Shown in pieces: positions 1-4,756 of a stretch of 5,994 nucleotides of DNA. The position numbers and the translations under genes were made by a program. The stretch lies in the NCBI GenBank assembly GCA_937952345.1, contig CALFYN010000204.1, forward strand, positions 1-5,994. The letters are read 5' to 3'. The stretch is from an uncultured Acidobacteriota bacterium. GTDB lineage: Bacteria > Acidobacteriota > Terriglobia > Bryobacterales > Bryobacteraceae. A model generated the notes under the pieces. The model searched no databases. It had not been told where the DNA came from and saw only the letters and a program-made list of their open reading frames with translations. Position 1 is the stretch's first letter. Every line of letters starts with the position of its first letter.

Positions 1-1428
1 GAAGGGGCGGAGCGCTATGAATCGGTAGCGGCGCTGGCGGCGGATATCGAGCGGTATCTGGAAGGGCATCCCATTGCCGCACGGCCCTTCTCGCGCTGGT
101 ACTCGTTACGAAAGTTCGTGACACGAAATCAGTGGGCTGTGGCGGCGGGAACCACGGCAATGGTGGCCTTGCTCGCCACGGCCGCGGTGGCGGTGGTGCA
201 GGCGCGGCTTGCGCATGAGCGGTTCGATCAGGTGCGCGGGTTGTCGCGGACGATGCTGTTTGAACTGCATGATGCGATCGCGGCGGTGCCGGGCACGATT
301 CCGGCGCGGCAACTTCTGGCCAGGCGCGGGCTGGAATACCTGGACCGGTTGGCCGAACGGAGCGGCTCGGATGCATCGCTCGAAGTAGAGATCGCACAGG
401 GATACTTGCGGCTGGGCACGATTGAAGGCGGGCAGGGGACTCCGAATCTGGGCAATACGGCGGCGGCGCTGGAGCGCTATGAGCGGGCGCGCACACTGCT
501 CGAAGCCACATTGCGCCGCGAGCCGGGAAATGTAGCTGCCCGGGCGCAATTGGTGGATGCGCTGGCGATGAATGCCAGTGCGCTGATTGCCCGGAATCGT
601 GCGGCGGATGGAGTGCCGCTAGCGCGCCGCGCCGTCCAATTGGCCGAGTCCAACGCCGCGCAAGACCAGGAACAATACGCCAAAGCCCTCCGCTCGCTGG
701 GTTTCGCGCTGCAGAACCAGAAGGGTGTCAAAGATGAGAGCATCCCGGTATGGGAGAAACTGGTCGTGCTCTATGGCGAGCTCCTCCAGAAGGAGCCATC
801 GAGCGCGGCCCGGCAGCGCGATCTGGCCATGGCGCACCGTGTGATGGCCTATTCGAAATCACTGCAGAACGATTGGGCGGCGACGGAGAAGCACACCTTG
901 GAGGCGCATGCGCTGAATCAGGTGCGGCTCAAGGCGGGTGACCGGACGGCGAAGGCGGATGTCGCTTACGATCTGGGCTCGCTGGCCTCGATTGTGCGGC
1001 GCAAGGGCGCGCGGCATGCCGAGTCGGCGGCCTATCTGGAACAGCAGTTGGCGCTGCGCCGGGAGATGGCGGCGGCGGAACCGGCGAATGCCCAGATGAA
1101 GGGCGGGTTGTCTTTCACCCTGTCTTCGCTCACGCTCGATTATCTGAAACTGGGGCGGGTGAAGGAGGCGATTGCGGTAGGGGAAGAAGCGGTGCGCATT
1201 CAGCGCGAGGTGAAGGCGCGAGACTCCGGGTATATCCATGGAGCACGCTACTTGTTCGAGTCATTGGCGGGATTGGGGCGAGTGTATTGGGAGACAGGAG
1301 AAAAGGGGAAGGCTTGCGGGCTGGTGCGCGAAGCGCAAGAGTTGCTGGATGGGGCCTTGCAGAAGGCCCCGGTGGATGCAGACCCGGCAGCATGGGTACG
1401 GAAGACGGCGGTGGGGTGCGGGAGGTAA
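1..1428 (+). CDS. Serine/threonine protein kinase-type membrane protein, 3' part (TM helix plus TPR-like sensor region)
   Basis: The frame is open from the first base, so the gene starts upstream; 475 codons and a TAA stop are visible. The first residues (ERYESVAALAADIERYLEGH) match the stretch that commonly follows the catalytic C-lobe of PknB-like kinases in Acidobacteriota and Planctomycetes. A basic stretch around residues 34-42 is followed by one hydrophobic helix (about 45-66), with W45 at its edge. The remainder, from about residue 130, is Ala/Leu/Arg-rich helical sequence with TPR-like spacing (for example LGNTAAALERYERARTLLEA), probably outside the membrane and acting as a sensing or protein-binding region. 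No catalytic motif lies inside the window, so the kinase call is inferred from the tail. The GTG at 118 is internal and is not the start. The gene converges on the WG-repeat gene with a 7-base gap and no visible terminator. Confidence 0.8.
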   Translation, partial: EGAERYESVAALAADIERYLEGHPIAARPFSRWYSLRKFVTRNQWAVAAGTTAMVALLATAAVAVVQARLAHERFDQVRGLSRTMLFELHDAIAAVPGTIPARQLLARRGLEYLDRLAERSGSDASLEVEIAQGYLRLGTIEGGQGTPNLGNTAAALERYERARTLLEATLRREPGNVAARAQLVDALAMNASALIARNRAADGVPLARRAVQLAESNAAQDQEQYAKALRSLGFALQNQKGVKDESIPVWEKLVVLYGELLQKEPSSAARQRDLAMAHRVMAYSKSLQNDWAATEKHTLEAHALNQVRLKAGDRTAKADVAYDLGSLASIVRRKGARHAESAAYLEQQLALRREMAAAEPANAQMKGGLSFTLSSLTLDYLKLGRVKEAIAVGEEAVRIQREVKARDSGYIHGARYLFESLAGLGRVYWETGEKGKACGLVREAQELLDGALQKAPVDADPAAWVRKTAVGCGR

Positions 1429-1435
1429 AGGACGG

Positions 1436-2437
1436 CTACTCGGTGAGCGTCCACACGTACTTGCCGTCGCGGTCGATGTAGCCGACCTTCTTGCCGACCT
1501 GGACCAGCGCCACGCCGTCCTGGAAAGGTTCGGCGAAGTTGAACTGCTGCTTGATCACGAAGCCGCCCGATTTATCGATGTAGCCCCAGAGCTTGCCGCC
1601 GACGCCGATGGCCGTGGCGCGGCCCTCGGAGAAAAAGCCCACCTGCTCATAGCGGGGCGTAATGGCCCAATTGCCCGACTTGTCAATGAAGCCCCAGCGC
1701 GAGTTTTCGGCCGAAGCAGCGGCGATGCCTTCGCCAAACTGGCCGAGCGCGAAGTAGGCCGGCTTGATGGCCGTGTTGCCTTTTGTGTCGATGAAGCTCC
1801 AGAGCTGACCGAGCTTGCGGATGCCGGCGAGGCCTTCGCTGAAGGCGGTGCAGGCGGATTCGAACTGCGGAATGATCACCACCTTGCCCTTGTAGTCGAT
1901 GTAGCCGCAGTCGTAGACGGTGCGGTCGCGCAGTTGCGTGGCGACGACGGCCACGGCGAGGCCTTCGTGAAAGCGGCCGATGCGGTGGAACTTGGGTTCG
2001 AGGATCACCTTGCCCGTCTTGTCCATGACGCCCGCCTTCTGATTCATATAGAAAGCGGCGAAGCCTTCGCTGAACGGGCCGCCGCCATCGAATTTGGGCT
2101 CGATGACAAACTTGCCTTCGCGGTCGATGTAGCCGACCTTCTTCTTCTTCGCCTCGACGACCATGGCCAGATCGTCAGTGAAACGTCCGGCAATCAGGTA
2201 TTGGGGTTCAATGACCATCTTGCCGGTGTTGTCGATGTAGCCCCACTTGCCGCCTTTGAGAACAGGGTAGAGTTCGTTGGGTTTGCCCCACGTGCCGGCG
2301 GGCTGGATTTTCTCCGGATCCGAGGCGGGAGGCTCCTTGACGGCCTCTGCTGCTTTGGTTTGGCTGCCGCCGGATTCCTTGCAGCTCAACAGAGCGAACA
2401 TCGCGGCACAGACCAGGAACGGAACGAACCGTTTCAC
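1436..2437 (-). CDS. WG-repeat lipoprotein (eight repeats)
   Basis: Encodes 333 residues from a GTG start at 2437. An ATG seven codons upstream (2458) is possible, but AGGTGAT (2450-2444) sits 6 bases before the GTG, and this start gives a compact lipoprotein signal: MKRF, a hydrophobic core, then LLSC with the lipidated Cys at 19. Residues 20-50 form a polar linker rich in E, K, P and S. Eight WG/WG-like repeats follow, each with a core resembling WGYIDxxGKxVIxPxF, starting near residues 64, 100, 134, 176, 212, 247, 283 and 317. Between cores comes an FxEGxA stretch. The protein ends within the last repeat. Repeats 2, 3, 4 and 8 have V, A, C and V in place of the W. WG-repeat proteins are often exported, but their function is generally unknown; membrane-anchored binding or scaffolding is a guess. 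The call is firm, the function is not. Confidence 0.9.
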   Translation of the reverse strand: MKRFVPFLVCAAMFALLSCKESGGSQTKAAEAVKEPPASDPEKIQPAGTWGKPNELYPVLKGGKWGYIDNTGKMVIEPQYLIAGRFTDDLAMVVEAKKKKVGYIDREGKFVIEPKFDGGGPFSEGFAAFYMNQKAGVMDKTGKVILEPKFHRIGRFHEGLAVAVVATQLRDRTVYDCGYIDYKGKVVIIPQFESACTAFSEGLAGIRKLGQLWSFIDTKGNTAIKPAYFALGQFGEGIAAASAENSRWGFIDKSGNWAITPRYEQVGFFSEGRATAIGVGGKLWGYIDKSGGFVIKQQFNFAEPFQDGVALVQVGKKVGYIDRDGKYVWTLTE

Positions 2438-2656
2438 GTTGCAATCACCTCGTGTCATTAGAAATCGTCGATATAGTCGAGACGCGGGGAAACTCGAAAG
2501 GGTAGGGAGCGAAAGCTCGCGTCACGCCGAATCTACAGTTTAGCAGGGTGCGCGGCCCTGCGCGCCTGGCGTGTGGAAACAGAAGCGGGGAGAAATGTTT
2601 TACAGAAAGGCTGAGAGCGAAGGCCGGCGCCGGGCACTACCTTACCAAGGGAGAAC
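2438..2656. other. Divergent intergenic region between WG lipoprotein and fliW, with several hairpins
   Basis: This stretch must hold the promoters for both divergent genes, but no convincing -35/-10 pair is visible. On the minus strand TATATC near 2477-2472 is a weak -10 candidate. Structures seen are: GACGCG (2481-2486) complementary to CGCGTC (2518-2523); GAGC-GAAA-GCTC with a GNRA tetraloop (2507-2518), which shares base 2518 with the previous stem; a perfect 6-bp stem GCAGGG/CCCTGC with a 7-base loop (2543-2561); and the 10-bp palindrome CCGGCGCCGG (2624-2633). None has a T-tract, so none is called a terminator. No coding region is recognised. Confidence 0.5.
2444..2450 (-). promoter_or_regulatory. 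Ribosome binding site that decides the WG-lipoprotein start
   Basis: On the minus strand AGGTGAT lies 6 bases upstream of the GTG at 2437. It falls inside the longer reading frame that begins at ATG 2458, which has no comparable Shine-Dalgarno sequence. This favours the GTG start and the short signal peptide. Confidence 0.6.
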
Positions 2657-3088
2657 ATGGCATTTCTCGAAACCCCGCGGTTCGGAAAAGTGGAATACGG
2701 CGAGGAAGCCGTGGTGGAGTTCGCCGAAGGATTGCCGGCCTTTGAAAGCGATACGCTCTTTGTGCTGATTGAACCGCCGGAGACTTCCCCGGTGGTGTTT
2801 CTGCAAAGCCTGGTGCATCCCGAGTTGTGCTTCACCACGGCCCCGGCAGTGTGTATCGATAAGGGGTTCCGGCTGAAGGCCATGGATGCGGATCTCGAGC
2901 CAATCGGAGGAGCGGCGGCCGATCTGTTGTGTCTGGCTATCCTGACCTTACGGGAAGGGCGGCCGCCGACGGCGAATCTGATGGCGCCAGTGGTGATCCA
3001 CAGGCGCACGCGCAAAGCGCGGCAGGTGATTCAGTATGACTCGGGGTATTTGTTCGAGCATCCGCTCGGCGGGGAGGGCGTATGTTGA
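2657..3088 (+). CDS. fliW: Flagellar assembly factor FliW
   Basis: 143 residues, a normal length for FliW. Family features are visible in order: EGLPAFE at 24-30, FLQSL at 48-52, TANLMAPVVI at 105-114, RRTRKARQVI at 116-125 and the terminal HPL at 135-137. FliW is a small cytoplasmic protein that binds CsrA and stops it from repressing flagellin translation; flagellin itself also binds FliW, which couples synthesis to secretion. This role is established for Bacillus subtilis and is applied here by family. The ATG at 2657 is preceded by AAGGGAG (2647-2653), slightly close at 3 bases. The stop codon lies inside csrA (7-base overlap), so the two are almost certainly co-translated. A flagellin gene begins about 1.7 kb downstream on the same strand. 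Confidence 0.95.
   Translation: MAFLETPRFGKVEYGEEAVVEFAEGLPAFESDTLFVLIEPPETSPVVFLQSLVHPELCFTTAPAVCIDKGFRLKAMDADLEPIGGAAADLLCLAILTLREGRPPTANLMAPVVIHRRTRKARQVIQYDSGYLFEHPLGGEGVC
3071..3077 (+). promoter_or_regulatory. csrA ribosome binding site inside fliW
   Basis: GGGGAGG within the last codons of fliW, 4 bases before the csrA ATG. With the 7-base gene overlap this supports translational coupling of the regulator and its antagonist. Confidence 0.6.
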
Positions 3089-3339
3089 TCATCGGACGGC
3101 GGGTCGGGGAGACGATCTATCTGGGGGAAGACGTGGAGATCCGGATCATGGACCTGAGCCCATCGCGGGTGAAGATCGGCATTGTCGCGCCGCGGGAGTT
3201 GGGAATCCTGAGGGGTGAGATGCGGCAGGCGGCGGCGCAGAATCTGGCGGCCAGCCAGGGCGCCGAAACAGGGCTGGCCGCGCTGGTGGGGCGGCTGCGC
3301 GAGAAGGGGAAGGCGGCCGAGCAGTCTAGGGCTGAGTAG
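3082..3339 (+). CDS. csrA: Carbon storage regulator CsrA, RNA-binding translational regulator
   Basis: 85 residues. The opening MLIIGRRVGETIYLGEDVEI and the stretch VKIGIVAPRELGILRGEM (30-47) cover the CsrA beta-strand core; R44, the RNA-contacting arginine in E. coli CsrA, is present, as is the AP pair at 36-37. Position 5 is Gly where Thr or Ser is more usual. CsrA dimers bind GGA motifs in RNA hairpin loops, often over a Shine-Dalgarno sequence. After the core comes an Ala-rich tail of about 35 residues, making the protein longer than the common 60-75. ATG 3082 overlaps the fliW stop and has a strong GGGGAGG at 3071-3077. That GGA could also permit autoregulation (speculative). The last 14 bases overlap the convergent sugE gene. 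The likely target is the flagellin leader at 4712-4756. Confidence 0.95.
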   Translation: MLIIGRRVGETIYLGEDVEIRIMDLSPSRVKIGIVAPRELGILRGEMRQAAAQNLAASQGAETGLAALVGRLREKGKAAEQSRAE

Positions 3340-3646
3340 AGAGCTTCAATCCGGCGATGCCCGCCAGGATCAGGAACACGCAGCCGATGCGGGGCAGGGA
3401 AGCCGGTTCGGCAAACAGCAACATGCCGGCAATGGCCGTGCCTGCCGTGCCGATGCCCGTCCACACGGCATAGGCGGTTCCCAGGGGCAGCGTGCGGACG
3501 GCGAGTCCTAAAAAGAAGATGCTGGCCAGCATGGCCGTTACCGTGACGGCGCTGGGCCAGAAGCGCGTGAATCCGGCGGTGTATTTGAGGCCTATGGCCC
3601 AGACGATTTCCAGTGCACCGGCAAGGGCGAGCAGCAACCAATCCAT
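3326..3646 (-). CDS. sugE: SMR-family exporter of the Gdx/SugE type (probable guanidinium exporter)
   Basis: 106 residues, a standard small multidrug resistance length. Four membrane helices fit at about 2-20, 31-50, 57-77 and 85-103. Diagnostic Gdx/SugE stretches are present: the conserved proton/substrate glutamate E13 in the first helix, GLKYTAGF at 19-26, LPLGTAYAVWTGIG at 53-66 and the closing GLKLST at 99-104. Gdx proteins are dual-topology dimers that exchange protons for guanidinium; the earlier name SugE reflects a reported role in quaternary ammonium resistance. The GLKYT signature favours Gdx over EmrE-like multidrug pumps. No Shine-Dalgarno sequence is seen before the ATG (the preceding bases are CCCTCTTCCCC), so it may be leaderless or weakly initiated. 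I see no guanidine riboswitch upstream. The 3' end overlaps csrA by 14 bases, tail to tail. Confidence 0.93.
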   Translation of the reverse strand: MDWLLLALAGALEIVWAIGLKYTAGFTRFWPSAVTVTAMLASIFFLGLAVRTLPLGTAYAVWTGIGTAGTAIAGMLLFAEPASLPRIGCVFLILAGIAGLKLSTQP

Positions 3647-3795
3647 GGGGAAGAGGGTAACACTCGGCGGCCCGGATCAGGGGAGCATGGCGGAGACGGC
3701 AAGGGAGACGGATTCGATGGCAACAGACGCGTTGCTCTCCAGCACGGCGGCATCGCGGTATTTGCCCTGGCGGCGATGTACGCTACGGGCCTTGG
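3647..3795. other. Intergenic stretch between divergent sugE and hicAB, no gene recognised
   Basis: It separates the sugE start from the hicAB promoter. Open frames exist on both strands but resemble no family I know and have no ribosome binding site. The plus-strand frame that runs into hicA is open here only by chance. No riboswitch or strong promoter for sugE could be identified. Confidence 0.4.
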
Positions 3796-3824
3796 TTGAC
3801 ACTCGGACAGAACTGTCCGAGACT
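3796..3824 (+). promoter_or_regulatory. hicAB promoter
   Basis: A perfect TTGACA (-35) at 3796-3801 and a weaker GAGACT (-10, three of six matches) at 3819-3824 are separated by 17 bases. The spacer is almost entirely the palindromic operator. Transcription would begin near 3831, which is the proposed hicA start codon, so hicA would be leaderless or nearly so. Confidence 0.6.
3802..3821. promoter_or_regulatory. Palindromic operator, probable HicB autoregulation site
   Basis: CTCGGACAG-AA-CTGTCCGAG is a perfect 9-bp inverted repeat with a 2-base centre. It lies between the -35 and -10 elements, so a bound dimer would block RNA polymerase. The downstream antitoxin carries a C-terminal helix-turn-helix, and HicB-type antitoxins commonly repress their own promoters. 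Binding by this HicB is an inference. Confidence 0.7.
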
Positions 3825-3830
3825 GGGGTA

Positions 3831-4004
3831 TTGAAGGGCGCGGAGTTCGAGCGGCGAGTCCGGAAGCTGGCGCGAAGCCGGAAGGTCACCTGCCAGTTCG
3901 TCCCCGACAAGGGAAAGGGCAGTCACGGCCGCCTCTATTTCGGCGGGGGGTTCACCACCCTCAAAGACCGCAAGAAGGAGATTGGCTTTAGGAGGCACAA
4001 CGTC
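3831..4004 (+). pseudogene. hicA: HicA-type mRNA interferase toxin, C-terminally truncated and in frame with hicB
   Basis: From a TTG at 3831 the frame reads MKGAEFERRVRKLARSRK and on to KDRKKEIG at residues 45-52, which is the N-terminal and middle part of a HicA toxin. The KGKGSHG segment (27-33) contains His32, the expected catalytic histidine of the double-stranded-RNA-binding-like fold. Family members normally continue after KKEIG with a final helix of roughly 15-20 residues (PGLLRAML-like) and then stop. Here the sequence passes straight to the hicB ribosome binding site with no stop, and residues 53-58 run into the HicB methionine. A deletion of the hicA 3' end is the simplest explanation. 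There is no good Shine-Dalgarno sequence and no ATG, only TTG. Either this is a decayed toxin or a 202-residue HicA-HicB fusion is made; decay seems likelier. Confidence 0.65.
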
Positions 4005-4439
4005 ATGTCCCTGTTCAGCTATCCCGCTAAGTTCACTGCCGGCAGTGACGGTCGCGTGTTGGTGGAGTTTGTGGACCTGCCCCGTGTCGCCACGGACGGC
4101 AAGGACGACCGCGAGGCCATGGAAGAAGCCATGGATGCTCTCGGCTCCGATCTCTCCATCCGTCTGTCTCGCCGGGAGGAGATCCCGGCACCCTCGCCGG
4201 TGAAGCGCGGCCGGCGCTTGGTACCCGTGCCGCTCTGGCTGGCGCCGAAGCTCGCGCTCTACTTGGCTATGCGCGATCAGCACGTCACCAACTCCGAACT
4301 CGCACGCCGCCTTGGCGTTCACGAACGGGTCATCCGCCGCATGCTCGATCCCGAACACGGCACGAAGCCCGAGAAGATCCAGGCTGCCCTCGCCGTCCTC
4401 GGCAAGTACATGACCGTCGAAGTCCGTGACGCCGCTTGA
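4005..4439 (+). CDS. hicB: HicB-type antitoxin with C-terminal helix-turn-helix
   Basis: 144 residues. ATG 4005 is preceded by a full AGGAGG at 3990-3995 with 9 bases between, so it can be translated independently of the hicA remnant in the same frame. Residues 4-60 (FSYPAKF, RVLVEFVDLPRVATDG, EAMEEAMDAL) match the HicB partial RNase-H-like fold that covers the toxin. A basic linker at 67-71 is followed by a DNA-binding region (about 80-135), with SELARRLGVHERVIRRML at 97-114 as the helix-turn-helix, then the family ending VLGKYMTVEV. It should neutralise HicA and repress the operon through the palindrome at 3802-3821. Codon use stands apart from neighbouring genes: CTC is about half of its leucines, whereas the flagellin uses almost only CTG and TTG. 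This suggests horizontal acquisition. Confidence 0.9.
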   Translation: MSLFSYPAKFTAGSDGRVLVEFVDLPRVATDGKDDREAMEEAMDALGSDLSIRLSRREEIPAPSPVKRGRRLVPVPLWLAPKLALYLAMRDQHVTNSELARRLGVHERVIRRMLDPEHGTKPEKIQAALAVLGKYMTVEVRDAA

Positions 4440-4530
4440 GATTGGCTGGCTTTTTATGGCAGGAGCTTTCGGGCCGTCCGCCGGTACGCATTCAATTGCC
4501 CAGCGTCCCCGCCGGCATACCCTTATCCTA

Positions 4531-4559
4531 TTCGCAGGTTCGGGCGAGGGGCATATAGT
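4531..4559 (+). promoter_or_regulatory. Candidate promoter for flagellin
   Basis: TTCGCA (4531-4536, four of six to the -35 consensus) and TATAGT (4554-4559, five of six to the -10 consensus) with a 17-base spacer. Transcription from here would give a leader of about 190 bases. Flagellin genes are usually driven by sigma-28; the nearest similar element, TCCGATGA at 4639-4646, lacks a matching upstream TAAA box. The assignment is therefore tentative. Confidence 0.3.
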
Positions 4560-4711
4560 ACGCCGCTCACGCCCAGCAATACCACCCCAAAACAATTAGA
4601 TTTACGATTCTTTCCGTTTCACACTCTTCGGCCACCGTTCCGATGAGGGCAGAGAACGACCAAATGTTGCCTCCCGCCGCGGCGCAAAATTGGCGCTAAC
4701 GGATGGGGGGC

Positions 4712-4729
4712 CCGGGAAGGACTGCCCGG
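4712..4729 (+). promoter_or_regulatory. CsrA-type RNA hairpin 1 in flagellin leader
   Basis: CCGGG-AAGGACTG-CCCGG forms a perfect 5-bp stem with an 8-base loop containing AAGGA, matching the ARGGA core of CsrA sites presented in a loop. It lies 27 bases upstream of the flagellin ATG, and its GGA (4719) is 28 bases from the GGA of the second hairpin, within the distance one CsrA dimer can bridge. Confidence 0.65.
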
Positions 4730-4739
4730 AGTACATGAC

Positions 4740-4756
4740 GTTTCTAGGAGAGAAAC
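4740..4756 (+). promoter_or_regulatory. CsrA-type RNA hairpin 2 enclosing the flagellin Shine-Dalgarno sequence
   Basis: GTTTC-TAGGAGA-GAAAC is a perfect 5-bp stem whose last base directly precedes the flagellin ATG at 4757. The 7-base loop carries AGGAG (4746-4750), which is both the ribosome binding site (6 bases from ATG) and a CsrA GGA motif. CsrA bound here would block 30S access. The B. subtilis hag leader uses the same logic, with two CsrA sites, one of them over the Shine-Dalgarno sequence. Confidence 0.7.

Larger units (their letters stand above)
4440..4756. other. 317-base region between hicB and flagellin: flagellin promoter and leader
   Basis: No gene is recognised; open frames crossing it are antisense shadows of hicB or flagellin. 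It contains a possible promoter (4531-4559), a relatively AT-rich tract (about 4575-4625), a short GCGC/GCGC stem (4682-4696) and, at its 3' end, the two GGA-loop hairpins described separately. No convincing terminator for hicB is seen: the T-run at 4451-4455 is not preceded by a stable stem. Confidence 0.5.

Noticed and set aside
1238..2461. Plus-strand open frame of 407 codons across the WG-repeat gene
   Set aside because: It is antisense to the WG gene and overlaps the end of the kinase gene in another frame; its repeated look mirrors the WG repeats. No family resemblance and no ribosome binding site.
2543..2561. GCAGGG/CCCTGC hairpin as an intrinsic terminator
   Set aside because: No T-tract follows on either strand, and it lies between divergent genes where a terminator is not expected.
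3117..3641. Minus-strand open frame of 174 codons
   Set aside because: Overlaps sugE in a different frame and csrA on the opposite strand; both of those have clear family matches.
3492..3830. Upstream extension of the hicA/hicB frame to starts at 3492 or 3717
   Set aside because: The first part is antisense to sugE, and the extension runs through the TTGACA promoter and operator. HicA homology begins only at 3831.
4437..4456. Terminator after hicB
   Set aside because: A T-run is present at 4451-4455 but the preceding sequence forms no stable GC stem.
3783..4595. Minus-strand open frame of 270 codons
   Set aside because: Fully antisense to hicA/hicB; composition typical of a GC-rich shadow frame.
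4639..4646. TCCGATGA as a sigma-28 -10 element for flagellin
   Set aside because: Six of eight matches to GCCGATAA, but no TAAA-like box at the right distance upstream.
4640..4710. Cyclic-di-GMP riboswitch in the flagellin leader
   Set aside because: Some GGGCA and GCGCAAA-like fragments are present, but the conserved order and stems of the GEMM classes could not be matched.
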